45,721 nt of DNA from contig NZ_AZXF01000026.1 in NCBI RefSeq assembly GCF_000515115.1, positions 34,762 to 80,482 of the forward strand. The letters are read 5' to 3'. The translations under genes were made by a program, and so were the position numbers. Below the pieces are notes generated by a model. It was not told where the DNA came from. It saw only the letters and a program-made list of their open reading frames with translations, and searched no databases. Source of the DNA: Nocardiopsis sp. CNT312 (GTDB taxonomy: Bacteria; Actinomycetota; Actinomycetes; Streptosporangiales; Streptosporangiaceae). Positions 24,009 through 33,119 of this stretch are shown piece after piece (position 1 is the stretch's first letter; each line of letters starts with the position of its first letter).

Positions 24009-26110
24009 CCGTGACGACCAGTGCAGGCGGTGCGGGGACCGACCCCGTGCGGCCGGACGACGAGGCGGTCCTGGAGGTCACCGACCTCAGCGTGGACTTC
24101 ACCTCCGAGGACGGGCCGCTCCGGGCGGTCCGGGGCGTCTCCTACACGCTGCGCAGGGGCGAGGCGCTGGGGATCGTCGGCGAGTCCGGGTCGGGCAAGT
24201 CGGTGGCCTCGATGGCGGTCATGGGCCTGCTGCCCAAGAACGCGCGCGTCTCCGGATCGGCGAAGGTCCTGGGCCGGGAGGTCCTGGGACTGCCCGACTC
24301 CGAGATCAGCAAGGTGCGGGGCGAGCGGATCGCCATGATCTTCCAGGACCCGCTGACCTCGCTCAACCCCGTCTACACCGTCGGGTACCAGATCGCCGAG
24401 GCCGTGCTCGCGCACCGCAGGGTGGGCCGGGCACGGGCCCACGAGCGGGCTCTGGAACTGCTGAGGCTGGTGGGCATCCCCCACCCCGAACAGCGCGTCA
24501 AGCAGTACCCGCACGAACTGTCGGGCGGCATGCGCCAGCGCGTGGTGATCGCGATCGCGATGGCCAACGACCCCGACGTCATCGTCGCCGACGAGCCCAC
24601 GACCGCCCTGGACGTCACCGTCCAGGCCCAGGTCTTGGAGGCACTGAACGCGGCCCGTCGCGAGACCGGGGCCGCGCTGGTGCTCATCACCCACGACCTG
24701 GGAGTGGTGGCCGGGCACGTCGACCGGGTCGCCGTGATGTACGGCGGCCGCGTGGTGGAGTCGGGGCCGGTCCAGGAGGTGTTCCACAGTCCCCGCATGC
24801 CCTACACCCTGGGGCTGCTCGGCTCCCTGCCGAGGCTGGACGGGGACCGTGCCACGCGCCTCACCCCGATCCGGGGCACCCCGCCCGCCCTGAACGCGAT
24901 GCCCGCCGGGTGCGCGTTCGCACCGCGCTGCCCCATGGCCCGGGACCGGTGCCGTGACGAGGAACCGGCCCTGTCCGCCACGGATGCCCCCGGCCACACC
25001 GCGGCCTGCCACTACAGCGGCGAACTGGACGGTGTCGGCCCCGCCGACCTGTTCGGCGACGGCACCGCGGCGGCCGGAAGGGAGCGCACCCGGGCCACGG
25101 GTGCACCGGTCCTGACCGTCAACGACCTGGTGAAGAACTTCCCGATCCGCTCCAAGGGGCTGCTCCGGCGCAAGGTCGGCGAGGTACAGGCGGTCTCGGG
25201 GATCTCCCTGGAACTGCGGGAGCGGGAGACGCTCGCGCTGGTGGGCGAGTCCGGCTGCGGCAAGTCCACCACCGCGCGGATGCTGCTGCGGCTCATCGAA
25301 CGGAGCTCCGGGGAGATCGTGTACCGGGGGCAGCCCCTGCACGATCTGTCCCCCCGACGGATGCGTCCGCTCCGCCACGAACTCCAGATCGTGTTCCAGG
25401 ACCCCTTCGCCTCCCTCGATCCGCGCATGACCGTCGCCGACCTCGTCGGCGAACCGCTGCGCATCCACGGTGAGCGTGCCGGACGGGCACGGGAGCGGGC
25501 CGGAGACCTGCTGGACCTGGTCGGCCTCGACCCCGCACACGGCTCCCGCTACCCGCACGAGTTCTCCGGCGGTCAGCGTCAGCGGATCGGGATCGCCCGC
25601 GCCCTGGCGCTCCAGCCGAAGGTGCTCGTCCTGGACGAGCCCGTGTCGGCCCTGGACGTGTCCGTCCAGGCGGGGGTCATCAACCTCCTGGAGGACCTCC
25701 AGGAGGAACTGGGGCTGTCCTACCTGTTCGTCTCGCACGACCTGTCGGTGGTCCGGCACATCGCGGACCGGGTAGCCGTGATGTACCTGGGCCGCATCGT
25801 GGAGACCGGCCCGACCGAGCGGCTGTTCCGCGAGCCGACGCACCCCTACACCCAGGCGCTGGTCTCGGCCATCCCCCTGCCCGACCCGGTGCGGGAGCGT
25901 GAGCGCGAGCGGATCCTCGTGACGGGTGACGTGCCCAGCCCGGCCGACCCGCCGTCGGGCTGCCGGTTCCGGACCCGGTGCCCGAAGTTCGCCCACGGGC
26001 TCTCCGAAGGAGAGCGGACGCGCTGTGTCGAGGAGCCGCCGGAGCTGCTGGACCGGGGATCGGGCCACCGCGACGCGTGCCACTACTCGGAGGCCGTCGA
26101 ACTCCTGTGA
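24005..26110 (+). CDS. Fused dipeptide ABC transporter ATPases (DppD–DppF type)
   Basis: 701 residues containing two complete ABC ATPases. The first (about 20–345) has Walker A GESGSGKS, signature [16 protein letters not shown], Walker [17 protein letters not shown] and an oligopeptide-type C-terminal domain with [15 protein letters not shown] cysteines. The second (about 365–700) has [40 protein letters not shown] and a second cysteine box, [14 protein letters not shown]. Normally DppD and DppF are separate proteins forming a heterodimer; here one polypeptide supplies both. It starts within the stop of the DppC gene. The operon ends at a strong hairpin. Confidence 0.93.
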   Translation: MTVTTSAGGAGTDPVRPDDEAVLEVTDLSVDFTSEDGPLRAVRGVSYTLRRGEALGIVGESGSGKSVASMAVMGLLPKNARVSGSAKVLGREVLGLPDSEISKVRGERIAMIFQDPLTSLNPVYTVGYQIAEAVLAHRRVGRARAHERALELLRLVGIPHPEQRVKQYPHELSGGMRQRVVIAIAMANDPDVIVADEPTTALDVTVQAQVLEALNAARRETGAALVLITHDLGVVAGHVDRVAVMYGGRVVESGPVQEVFHSPRMPYTLGLLGSLPRLDGDRATRLTPIRGTPPALNAMPAGCAFAPRCPMARDRCRDEEPALSATDAPGHTAACHYSGELDGVGPADLFGDGTAAAGRERTRATGAPVLTVNDLVKNFPIRSKGLLRRKVGEVQAVSGISLELRERETLALVGESGCGKSTTARMLLRLIERSSGEIVYRGQPLHDLSPRRMRPLRHELQIVFQDPFASLDPRMTVADLVGEPLRIHGERAGRARERAGDLLDLVGLDPAHGSRYPHEFSGGQRQRIGIARALALQPKVLVLDEPVSALDVSVQAGVINLLEDLQEELGLSYLFVSHDLSVVRHIADRVAVMYLGRIVETGPTERLFREPTHPYTQALVSAIPLPDPVRERERERILVTGDVPSPADPPSGCRFRTRCPKFAHGLSEGERTRCVEEPPELLDRGSGHRDACHYSEAVELL

Positions 26111-26130
26111 ACCCGGGCCCCGCCGGTATC

Positions 26131-26176
26131 GGGCCGGTGGCGTGTAGTGCGGCGACGCACCACACGCCACCGGCCC
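26131..26176 (+). terminator. Terminator of the peptide transporter operon
   Basis: GGGCCGGTGGCGTG (26131–26144) pairs with CACGCCACCGGCCC (26163–26176). Inside, TAGTGCG lies opposite CGCACCA and extends the stem around a GCGA loop. It starts 20 bp after the stop at 26110. No T-run is present. Confidence 0.7.
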
Positions 26177-26359
26177 GACGTGTGCCCGGCCCGACGTGAA
26201 CCGCGGGGCGGCAGCGGGAGAGAAGGGTACGGGGACGCCCGGCCGGGGCCGCGGGGCACCTGGACGCGTTCGCGTACGGAGAGCGTCACCTTCCGTTACG
26301 TTCGTGGTGTCGGCGCCCGTCCGGCGCCTTCCCCGACCGACGATCTCACGAGGAGATCC

Positions 26360-27985
26360 ATGACCACCGCAGTTCCCCGCGGCCCGCGTCCCGGAGCGGG
26401 CCGCGCCTTCGCCTGCCGGCCCCGCCTCGCCGCGGCCGCGCTGGCCGTGCTGCCCCTGGCCGTCCTGGCACCGGCCCCCTCCGCGTTCGCCGACTCGCTC
26501 GACGAGCGCCAGGCCCTGGCCGACCTGCGCACCGACATCGACGCCCTCCTGGCGGACCCGTCCCTGACGGGCGCGGTCTCCGGGGTGGTCGTCGCCGACC
26601 CCGAGACCGGAGAGCGGCTCTACGAGCGCGACGGCGGCGAGCCCCTGGTCCCGGCCTCCGCCATGAAGCTCTTCACCACGGCGGCGGCCCTGGAGCTGCT
26701 GGGCACCGACCACACGTTCACCACCGAGGCAGTGGCGGACCGGCGGGGCCGGAGCCGTTCGGTGGGTGACGTGTACCTGGTCGGCGGCGGCGACCCGGCC
26801 CTGACCGTCGACGATCTGGACGCCATGGCCGCTGAGGTGGCCGCCTCGGGTGTGCGCGGGGTGCGCGGGGACGTGGTCGCCGACGACACCTGGTTCGACG
26901 ACGAGCGGCTGGTCGACGACTGGTGGCCCTCGGACGAGCCCTACGCCTACTCTGCGCAGATCTCCGCCCTGACCGTCGCCCACGGCGAGCGTCTCGACAC
27001 CGGTGTGACCGAGGTGGTGGTCACCCCGGCCGCCGAGGGCGAGCCGGTCAGGGTGGACCTGGGCGCGGCCGAGGGCTACATGGAACTGGACAACAGCGCT
27101 GTCACCGTGGCGGCGGGCGGGAGCGGCTCCGTCGTCGTTGACCGCCCCACCGGAACCAACACCATCACGGTCACCGGCACCCTGCCGGAGGGCGCCGCAC
27201 CGGTGGTGCGCCTGCGCACCGTCGACGAGCCCGCCGTGTTCACCGCGCACCTGTTCCGCAGGGCGCTGGAGCGGCACGGCGTCACGGTTCGCGGCGACGT
27301 CTCCCCGGGGCGGGCGCCCGAGCGCCACCGGCGGATCGACGTGCTCGCCGACCACGAGTCCGAGGAGTTGGGCGAGCTGCTGCCCGCGCTGCTGAAGTTC
27401 AGCAACAACGGCCACGCGGAGATGCTGGTCAAGACCCTCGGCAGGGAGACCTCCGGCGAGGGCTCGTGGTCGTCCGGCGGGGCGGCCGTGGAGCGGGCGG
27501 TGTCCGGGCTCGGCGTGGACACCTCCGGCCTGGTCTTCCACGACGGTTCGGGGCTCTCGCGCACCGACCGGATCACCGCGGTCTCGCTCACCGAGCTGCT
27601 CGACCACAGCCGTGAGGCGTCCTGGTACGGCACTTGGTCGGAGGCGCTCCCGTTGGCGGGCGACCCCGACCCGTGGGTGGGCGGCACCCTCGCCGGCCGG
27701 ATGGGCGGCACGGCCGCGGACGGCGTGGTCCGGGCCAAGACCGGCACGATGACCGGGGTCAGCGTCCTGTCGGGCTACGTCACCGGCCCCGACGGAGACC
27801 AGCGCGTGTTCGCCATCGTCAACAACGGCCACACCGGCCGGGTGCCCTGGCCGGTACAGGACGCGATCGCCGTCCGGCTTGCCGAGTACCTGGGCCACGA
27901 GGCCGTCATCGCGCTGCGCGCCGAGAGAGCGCCGGGGCCGAGGGGCAGCAGGGAGCTGGAGTGCTCCTGGGAGCTGACCTGCTGA
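26360..27985 (+). CDS. dacB: D-alanyl-D-alanine carboxypeptidase/endopeptidase (PBP4, DacB type)
   Basis: 541 residues. A signal peptide (LAAAALAVLPLAVLAPAPSAFA) ends near residue 44, so the protein is exported to the wall. The three penicillin-binding motifs are present: SAMK (Ser100, Lys103), SNN in LLKFSNNGHAEML, and KTGT in VVRAKTGTMTGVS. The long insert between SxxK and SxN (VYLVGGGDPALTVDDL, AQISALTVAHG) is characteristic of the class C PBP4/DacB family, which trims peptide stems and cleaves cross-links. AGGAG precedes the ATG at 26360. The C-terminal tail carries two cysteines (ELECSWELTC), which is unusual and may form a disulfide. Confidence 0.92.
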   Translation: MTTAVPRGPRPGAGRAFACRPRLAAAALAVLPLAVLAPAPSAFADSLDERQALADLRTDIDALLADPSLTGAVSGVVVADPETGERLYERDGGEPLVPASAMKLFTTAAALELLGTDHTFTTEAVADRRGRSRSVGDVYLVGGGDPALTVDDLDAMAAEVAASGVRGVRGDVVADDTWFDDERLVDDWWPSDEPYAYSAQISALTVAHGERLDTGVTEVVVTPAAEGEPVRVDLGAAEGYMELDNSAVTVAAGGSGSVVVDRPTGTNTITVTGTLPEGAAPVVRLRTVDEPAVFTAHLFRRALERHGVTVRGDVSPGRAPERHRRIDVLADHESEELGELLPALLKFSNNGHAEMLVKTLGRETSGEGSWSSGGAAVERAVSGLGVDTSGLVFHDGSGLSRTDRITAVSLTELLDHSREASWYGTWSEALPLAGDPDPWVGGTLAGRMGGTAADGVVRAKTGTMTGVSVLSGYVTGPDGDQRVFAIVNNGHTGRVPWPVQDAIAVRLAEYLGHEAVIALRAERAPGPRGSRELECSWELTC

Positions 27986-28023
27986 CAGGCTGATGCGGGA
28001 AGGGGCGGGTCGTGTTCCGCCTG

Positions 28024-28058
28024 CCGCCTCCTGTCCACGGGCTGTGGACAGGAGGCGG
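28024..28058. terminator. Bidirectional hairpin between dacB and the TIGR03086-type gene
   Basis: CCGCCTCCTGTCCAC and GTGGACAGGAGGCGG form a perfect 15-bp stem with a 5-base loop, between the convergent stops at 27985 and 28063. Confidence 0.8.
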
Positions 28059-28062
28059 TCTC

Positions 28063-28614
28063 CTACCAGGAGCGGCGGCCGAGGAAGGCGAGCAGGCGGG
28101 TCTGCTCGTCCGCGCCCTCCGGGGCGTCCAGCGCGGGCCCGAAGCCCTTCCCGCCGCGCAGGTGCTCCCCGAACCCGTCGGCGGTCGTGCGCACCCACCG
28201 GACGTCCCCGGGGTCGAGGCGCTCGTCCTGCCCCGTGGAGCAGCACAGGTCCCAGCGGTGGAGCACCAGGTCGAAGCAGAGGAACCGCTCGACCGCCGCG
28301 GCGAAGGTCGTCCGGCCGAAGAAGCCGTCGAACCCAGTACCGGCGCGTCCGGGGTCGTTCAGGTCCGCCAGGACCGTCGCCCGGGCGGCGTCCCAGGCGG
28401 CTCCGGGCCCCGATGCCACCGGGGGGATCCCGTCGAAGGGGCGGCCGACCAGGCCCAGGAACATGCCCTGGGTCTCCACCACGTGCCCGACGACGTCCAG
28501 GGCGGTCCACCCCTCGCAGGGCGAGGGGCCGGACCAGCGGTCGTCGGGTACCGCGGCGATCACGTCAGCGAAGCCGGTGGCCAGTCGGTCGTAGTATTCG
28601 GCGGTGCCGCCCAT
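28063..28614 (-). CDS. TIGR03086-type DinB-like metal-binding protein
   Basis: 183 residues. The start MGGTAEYYDRLATGFADVI, the block WSGPSPCEGWTALDVVGHVVE with its first metal-binding His, and FDLVLHRWDL, with the second His about 100 residues on, match the TIGR03086 branch of the DinB/mycothiol-dependent maleylpyruvate isomerase N-terminal fold. Relatives are four-helix bundles, some of them mycothiol-dependent thiol transferases. The substrate is unknown. It is divergent from the AraC-type gene; the ~110-bp space between them should hold both promoters and may be controlled by that regulator. Confidence 0.82.
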   Translation of the reverse strand: MGGTAEYYDRLATGFADVIAAVPDDRWSGPSPCEGWTALDVVGHVVETQGMFLGLVGRPFDGIPPVASGPGAAWDAARATVLADLNDPGRAGTGFDGFFGRTTFAAAVERFLCFDLVLHRWDLCCSTGQDERLDPGDVRWVRTTADGFGEHLRGGKGFGPALDAPEGADEQTRLLAFLGRRSW

Positions 28615-28711
28615 GGCGGTGTCCCTCCCAGATCGGTGTCGGACTCCGATTCTCGTGCGGGCCTCCTCGGGTGTCTTGGACGAACGCGACAGGACACGTG
28701 TTCGAAAGTCC

Positions 28712-28723
28712 TACGATGGGGGC
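28712..28723 (+). promoter_or_regulatory. Putative leaderless -10 box of the AraC gene
   Basis: TACGAT at 28712–28717 is followed by 6 nt (GGGGGC) and then the GTG at 28724. The layout equals that of dcd and gltX. Confidence 0.4.
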
Positions 28724-29512
28724 GTGTACCCCCTCCCAGTCGACCAGGACGCACGCGGCATCCTCGACCCGGTGACCGGGCTGACCCGGTTCCGGCTCGA
28801 CCGGTACGCGCCGTCCGGCCCCGTCGCCCGCCTCGTGGACCGCTACTGGCTCTCCTCGTGGGATCTGGCCGACCGCGAACCGCACGCCCAGCGTGTGTTC
28901 CCGCACCCGGTGGTCAACGTGGTCCTCACCATCGGCACCGCCACGGTGCACGGCCCCGCCACCGGCGTCCGCACCCAGAGCCTGGAGGGCACAGGGTGGG
29001 CGCTGGGGGTGATGTTCCGGCCGGCCGGGTTCCGCCCCCTCCTCGGGTGTCCGATGCGCACGATCGTGGACGCCGCACTGCCGTGGCCGGAGGTCCTCGG
29101 GGCGGACGCGCCCCGCGATGAGGACCCACGGACCCTCATCGCCGCGGTGGACCGGTTCCTGGCCTCGCGGCTGCCCGGGAGCCGGCACCCCGCCGAGGAC
29201 ACGGCCGCCCTCGTGGAGAGGATCGCGGCCGATCCCGCGGGCATCGGGGTGGAGGCACTGGCCGAGCGCGAGGGGACGACGGTCCGCTCGCTCCAGCGCC
29301 GGTTCGCCGACCACGTGGGGCTCTCGCCCAAGACCGTGATCCGCCGCTACCGCTTCTACGAGGTTGCCGAGCGGGCCCGGACCGGGCCCACGCCCGACTG
29401 GTCGGCCCTCGCCGCCGACCTGGGGTACAGCGACCAGTCGCACCTGATCCGCGACTTCACGGCCGTGGTGGGCGCACCCCCGGCGCGCTACGCGGCGCGG
29501 AGCCGGTCGTGA
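28724..29512 (+). CDS. AraC-family transcriptional regulator
   Basis: 262 residues from the GTG at 28724 (MYPLPVDQDARGILDP). The N-terminal half (DRYWLSSWDLADREPHAQRVFPHPVVNVVL, GVMFRPAGFRPLLGCPM) is the DUF6597/AraC sensor type common in actinomycetes. The C-terminal ~100 residues form two helix-turn-helices (GVEALAEREGTTVRSLQRRFADHVGLSPK and SALAADLGYSDQSHLIRDFTAVVGAPPARY). The ligand is unknown. Its divergent position suggests control of the TIGR03086-type gene and of itself. An in-frame start at 28604 would overlap the divergent gene and add unlikely sequence. Confidence 0.9.
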   Translation: MYPLPVDQDARGILDPVTGLTRFRLDRYAPSGPVARLVDRYWLSSWDLADREPHAQRVFPHPVVNVVLTIGTATVHGPATGVRTQSLEGTGWALGVMFRPAGFRPLLGCPMRTIVDAALPWPEVLGADAPRDEDPRTLIAAVDRFLASRLPGSRHPAEDTAALVERIAADPAGIGVEALAEREGTTVRSLQRRFADHVGLSPKTVIRRYRFYEVAERARTGPTPDWSALAADLGYSDQSHLIRDFTAVVGAPPARYAARSRS

Positions 29513-29619
29513 CCGTCCGCCCGTGACCTTGTGGTTCACGTTCCGTGAGGAACCCGGAACCACCGTGTTGTTTCGGGTATTCCCTGGTGGAGAGGATGAC
29601 CGTGTTCTACGTTTTTGCG

Positions 29620-29646
29620 GCAAGTGAGGCAAGTGCAGCAAGTGCG
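29620..29646 (+). repeat. Three imperfect 9-bp tandem repeats (GCAAGTGNN)
   Basis: GCAAGTGAG, GCAAGTGCA and GCAAGTGCG follow each other in the 330-bp gap before the L,D-transpeptidase gene. A 48-codon frame from the ATG at 29596 passes through them (FAASEASAASAA), but its start abuts the only possible ribosome-binding site. I do not call it a gene. Nothing else in the 29513–29843 gap was recognised. Confidence 0.7.
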
Positions 29647-29843
29647 GCCTTGGGTCGGTGGAGAGCCACGCCGCCCTCTAGGTGTATCCTCGTCGGCTCC
29701 GGCGTATCTGCCCCCAGAGCGTCGCGGATAACCGCTCGGTAGCGATCCGTGGAACTTCAGAACCTTTTCCCTGGATGCGCGTCAAACAGGGCAGAGGCAA
29801 GAGCGCACACGACGCACCCGGTGTTCAAGATGGAGGTCCAGAC

Positions 29844-31130
29844 GTGACGGGCAAGACCCACCAGGCGGCGCTGCGCCGGCTCGGCATCGGACTGGCGGCG
29901 TTCGCGCTCGCGGCCACCGCCTGTACGTCAGGCGGTGCGGAGACACAGAGCACGGAAGAACCGGTGGTCGACGCCGCCCCCGCGGAACTGACCATCACCC
30001 CCGCGGACGGTGGCGTCGACATCGCCCCCAACTCCCCGGTCAGGGTGATCGCCGAGAGCGGCACCATCACCGACGTCCGGGTGGAGCAGGCCTCCGCGAC
30101 GGAGCAGGAGCACAACCGCGGGCTCTTCGACATGACCGGGACCCTCAACGCGGAGGGGACCGAGTGGGTCAGCGACTGGAACCTGGACCCCGGTGCGGAT
30201 GTCGTGGTCACGGCCCTTGCCGAGAACGAGGCCGGTGAGACGACCGAGTCCGTCCACGAGTTCTCCACCCTCGACGCCACCCCCGGCCGACGGCTGGAAC
30301 TGGCCTCGAACTTCCCCACCAGCGGTGACACCGTCGGTGTCGGCATGCCCATCGTGATCAACTTCGACCTGCCCGTCACCAACAAGGCGCAGGTGGAGAA
30401 CGCGATGGAGGTCATCGCCGACCAGGAGATCTCCGGTGCCTGGAACTGGGTGTCGGACAAGATGGCCGTCTTCCGCACCGAGGAGTACTGGGAGCCCTAC
30501 CAGAGCGTCACCGTCGACCTCCACCTGGCGGGCGTCGAGGCCTCCGAGGGCGTGTACGGCGTCAGCGACCACCGGATCGACTTCGAGATCGGCCGCGAGC
30601 TCATCGCCACGATGCACGTGCCCGACCACGAGATGGTCATCACCATCGACGGCGAGCAGGACCGCGTCATCCCGGTGAGCAACGGCCAGGGCACTCGCCA
30701 CTTCGACACCACCTCCTCCGGCGTCCACGTGCTCATGGAGCGCTACCGGCACCTGACCATGGACTCCGCCACCGTCGGCATCCCCGCCGACGAACCGGGC
30801 TCCTACACCGTGGACGTGCAGTACGCGGTCCGCACCTCCAACAGCGGCGAGTTCGTCCACGAGGCCTCCTACAACCCCTCCATCGGCTCCGCCAACACCT
30901 CGCACGGGTGCACCAACGTGGGGCTCTCGGACGCGCAGTGGTTCTACGAGAACACGCTCATGGGCGACGTCCTCGACACCACCGGCACCTCCCGCGAGTT
31001 CCAGTGGAACAACGGCTGGGGCTACTGGCAGATGACCTGGGACGAGTGGCTGGGCAACAGCGCCACCGGCGAGCCCCAGAACACCGACGGCTCCGGCACC
31101 CCCGGCTCCGTCCACGGCGAGGGCCTGTAG
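29844..31130 (+). CDS. L,D-transpeptidase lipoprotein with Ig-like domains
   Basis: 428 residues from the GTG at 29844 (TGGAGG 7 bases upstream); the frame opens at 29682 but the extra residues are not protein-like. The signal peptide ends in the lipobox ALAATACTSG, so the enzyme is membrane-anchored outside. Two Ig-like modules follow (about 50–150 and 150–260; GVGMPIVINFDLPVTNKAQVENAM is the typical second-module start). The C-terminal YkuD-type catalytic domain has SANTSHGCTNVGLSDAQWFY with the nucleophilic Cys of SHGC and the upstream His in GVHVLMER. It forms 3–3 cross-links in peptidoglycan, as in the LdtMt2 class. SHGCTNV replaces the usual SHGCVRL/M. Confidence 0.92.
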   Translation: MTGKTHQAALRRLGIGLAAFALAATACTSGGAETQSTEEPVVDAAPAELTITPADGGVDIAPNSPVRVIAESGTITDVRVEQASATEQEHNRGLFDMTGTLNAEGTEWVSDWNLDPGADVVVTALAENEAGETTESVHEFSTLDATPGRRLELASNFPTSGDTVGVGMPIVINFDLPVTNKAQVENAMEVIADQEISGAWNWVSDKMAVFRTEEYWEPYQSVTVDLHLAGVEASEGVYGVSDHRIDFEIGRELIATMHVPDHEMVITIDGEQDRVIPVSNGQGTRHFDTTSSGVHVLMERYRHLTMDSATVGIPADEPGSYTVDVQYAVRTSNSGEFVHEASYNPSIGSANTSHGCTNVGLSDAQWFYENTLMGDVLDTTGTSREFQWNNGWGYWQMTWDEWLGNSATGEPQNTDGSGTPGSVHGEGL

Positions 31131-31154
31131 CACCCGCTCGGCCCGAGCACGGAT

Positions 31155-31192
31155 GAGGGGCGCTGGGAACCCGACGGGTCCCGGCGCCCCTC
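31155..31192 (+). terminator. Terminator after the L,D-transpeptidase gene
   Basis: GAGGGGCGC and GCGCCCCTC form a 9-bp stem extended by GGGA/TCCC, starting 24 bp after the stop at 31130. It can also act on the convergent gene ending at 31223. Confidence 0.65.
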
Positions 31193-31222
31193 GCGCTCTC
31201 CCCGCGGCCGTGCGGGCCGGTC

Positions 31223-31465
31223 TCACCAGGCGCGCACACCGCCGATGGGAGCCGGCAACTGTTCGTTGAGCCAGGTCCAGGTGCCGTCGTTCTCGGTGAA
31301 GCGGCGCTGGACGCGCTCCACCTCGGTCAGAGGCGAGGTGAACACCGGGCGCCAGGCCCCCGCCGCACGTTCCTCCAGGTAGAGGCTGTGCGCGTCGGCG
31401 CGCATGTTCACCGCCTGAAAGGTGTGGGAGGAGCCGTTTCTGAGCTGGACACGGAAATAGGCCAT
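31223..31465 (-). CDS. Small protein of unknown function (80 aa)
   Basis: 80 residues from the ATG at 31465, starting MAYFRVQLRNGSSHTFQA and continuing VNMRADAHSLYLEERAAGAWR, then PLTEVERVQRRFTENDGTWTWL. The alternating beta-strand pattern and balanced composition look like a real small globular protein rather than a shadow frame, and codon third positions are GC-rich. It has no signal peptide, membrane segment or recognised family. The 250 bp upstream (31466–31716) holds no gene that I can see and should contain its promoter. Confidence 0.65.
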   Translation of the reverse strand: MAYFRVQLRNGSSHTFQAVNMRADAHSLYLEERAAGAWRPVFTSPLTEVERVQRRFTENDGTWTWLNEQLPAPIGGVRAW

Positions 31466-31716
31466 GGGTTTTCCCGGATTCTCGTGATTGTCCCGCGAAA
31501 AGAAAGAAGGTCGGCGCTCTTCGACGGTGCAGGCGCCGCGCCGTGTGTGCCTGCGCGGACGGCTGTCCCGGGCACGGTACTGCTCGCGTCCTCGGACTCT
31601 ACTGGGGCCGTACACCGCCCGGAGCCAAACAACAGGTTTCCCCCGGGAGAATTCTCCCCCCGAGGTGCCAGACATGGCAGATGAAAGCGAAATTTCACTT
31701 CCCAAACCGAGTGGGG

Positions 31717-32328
31717 CTAAGAATGAGATTGTTCCACTGCTGATCCGCTGGTCCCGTCCGCGGCCAGGAGTGCCCGTGCCTCCATGAGGGCGAACCCCAG
31801 CAGGTTGAGGCCGCACCAGCGTGCGGGGTCCCCGGCGGCCTCCTCGCCCGCCGACAGCCCGATCCCCCACACCCGGTCCCGGGGGCTGGCCTCGGCCAGG
31901 ACCCGGTTGCGCGTGCCGAGCAGGAAGGCCTCCAGTTCGGCGCTCTGGCCGAACTTGGCGAGGCTGCCCCGCACGACGATCCCGAAGCGCGCCGCCTCCC
32001 AGGCCGCCTGCTCGAAGCCGCGCCCCCGGCGGCCGAGCGCCTTGGCGTCTCGGGGGTGGCCCGCGGTCAGGATCCGGTCGAGGGCCTCACGGTCCCCGAA
32101 CAGCCGCGCCTTGCCCGCCATCATGTAGTGCTCGGCGGTCGGATAGGAGACCCCGTCCACGGTGAAGGCGGCGGGCCACCACTGCGACAGGCAGCTCGCC
32201 GACACCTCGCCCGACGGGTGCGGCCGGTGGCCCCAGAAGTGCAGGAACTTCACCGGCCCGCCCGCCGCCACGAGTTCCGCCACCGAACGTGCGTCCACCG
32301 GTCTCCGCGTCTCCACCATGGCCGACAT
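31717..32328 (-). CDS. NADAR-family (YbiA-like) N-glycosidase
   Basis: 203 residues from the ATG at 32328 (GAGG 9 bases upstream); ATGs at 32388, 32340 and 32319 are alternatives. The NADAR signature is clear: VKFLHFWGHRP, CLSQWWPAAFTVDGVSYPTAEHYMMAGKARLFGD, FEQAAWEAARFGIVVRGSLAKF and VWGIGLS, including the conserved W-x6-TAEHYMM and the late Glu/Asp. YbiA members hydrolyse unstable riboflavin-pathway intermediates; other NADAR proteins remove ADP-ribose from guanine. No ADP-ribosyltransferase toxin lies next to it, so the housekeeping role is more likely. Confidence 0.88.
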   Translation of the reverse strand: MSAMVETRRPVDARSVAELVAAGGPVKFLHFWGHRPHPSGEVSASCLSQWWPAAFTVDGVSYPTAEHYMMAGKARLFGDREALDRILTAGHPRDAKALGRRGRGFEQAAWEAARFGIVVRGSLAKFGQSAELEAFLLGTRNRVLAEASPRDRVWGIGLSAGEEAAGDPARWCGLNLLGFALMEARALLAADGTSGSAVEQSHS

Positions 32329-32480
32329 CGTCGCAGGCATCCTCGACGGTTCGGTACCGGTTTTCGGTCGAGCCGCCAGCCGTTCCATGCCCTGGAGTGA
32401 TCGAATGGGTGTGATGAGTCATCACGTCTTCCGGGGGCGGTGCTGCCGAGCCCCGGGACGCCGTTCGCGGGAGGGAACCC

Positions 32481-32894
32481 ATGGGCAAGCAGACGATCGG
32501 ACCGCTCGGTGACATCGCGGGCCTCCTCGCGAGGCTGGCGGCCGGGACCGTGTTCGTCTACCACGGCCTGCCCAAGCTGCTGGACCCGTCGGGCACGTCC
32601 GAGTTCTTCGGGATGCTGGGGATCCCGTTCCCGCAGATCGCCGCGGTCTACGGGGGAGTGGTGGAGGTCGTCGGCGGTCTCATGCTGGCATTCGGCTTCG
32701 CGCTGCCCGTGGTCGGGGCCCTGCTCTTCCTCCAGATGGCCGCCGCCTACGTCTTCGCCCACCTCGGCCAGCCCCTCGAGGAGTGGGAGCTGGCGCTGGT
32801 CCTGGGGACGTCTGCGCTGGCACTGGGCTTCTCGGGCGGCAGGCTCGCCCTCGACCGCCTCATGCCGTGGGGCCGCCGGTCCGAGGAGAGGTAG
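32481..32894 (+). CDS. DoxX-family membrane protein
   Basis: 137 residues with four hydrophobic segments. The start of the core LLARLAAGTVFVYHGLPKLL, the middle IAAVYGGVVEVVGGLMLAFGF and the end VLGTSALALGFSGGRLALDRLM match the DoxX family of small quinone-linked or redox-associated membrane proteins. The biochemical role is poorly defined. GGGAGGGA precedes the ATG by 5 bases. It is a single gene followed by a classic terminator. Confidence 0.85.
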   Translation: MGKQTIGPLGDIAGLLARLAAGTVFVYHGLPKLLDPSGTSEFFGMLGIPFPQIAAVYGGVVEVVGGLMLAFGFALPVVGALLFLQMAAAYVFAHLGQPLEEWELALVLGTSALALGFSGGRLALDRLMPWGRRSEER

Positions 32895-32929
32895 GGGGCT
32901 GCCCTCGGGTTCCGGGGCTTCTGTCTCTC

Positions 32930-32965
32930 GACCTGTCCGTGTGAAGAACGGGCAGGTCTTTTTTA
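32930..32965 (+). terminator. Rho-independent terminator of the DoxX gene
   Basis: GACCTGTCCGT pairs with ACGGGCAGGTC (one G·U) around a 7-base loop, directly followed by TTTTTTATT. This is the clearest intrinsic terminator in the window. Confidence 0.9.
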
Positions 32966-33119
32966 TTCGCATTCATGTTTCGATTTTTGGTTTGCGGATA
33001 TTTTCGCGTTTTTGAGGGGCAATTTAATATGAACACGAATCCATGCAGACTGCGGGGGCCACGTATTCCGGGTCCGTCCCCACCCCGGGCACCGGCCTCC
33101 TCCGTCGAATCGGAGTACC

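Noticed and set aside
23903..28510. 1535-codon minus-strand frame
   Set aside because: It spans the fused ATPase and dacB genes in antisense and is low-complexity Gly/Arg/His-rich sequence; a GC-bias artefact.
29596..29742. 48-codon plus-strand ORF containing Ala/Ser repeats
   Set aside because: The start codon abuts the only possible ribosome-binding site, and the C-terminal half has no protein-like character; kept only as a DNA repeat.
31717..32328. Toxin–antitoxin system of the DarT–NADAR type
   Set aside because: No ADP-ribosyltransferase gene lies next to the NADAR gene; the neighbours are a small unknown protein and DoxX.
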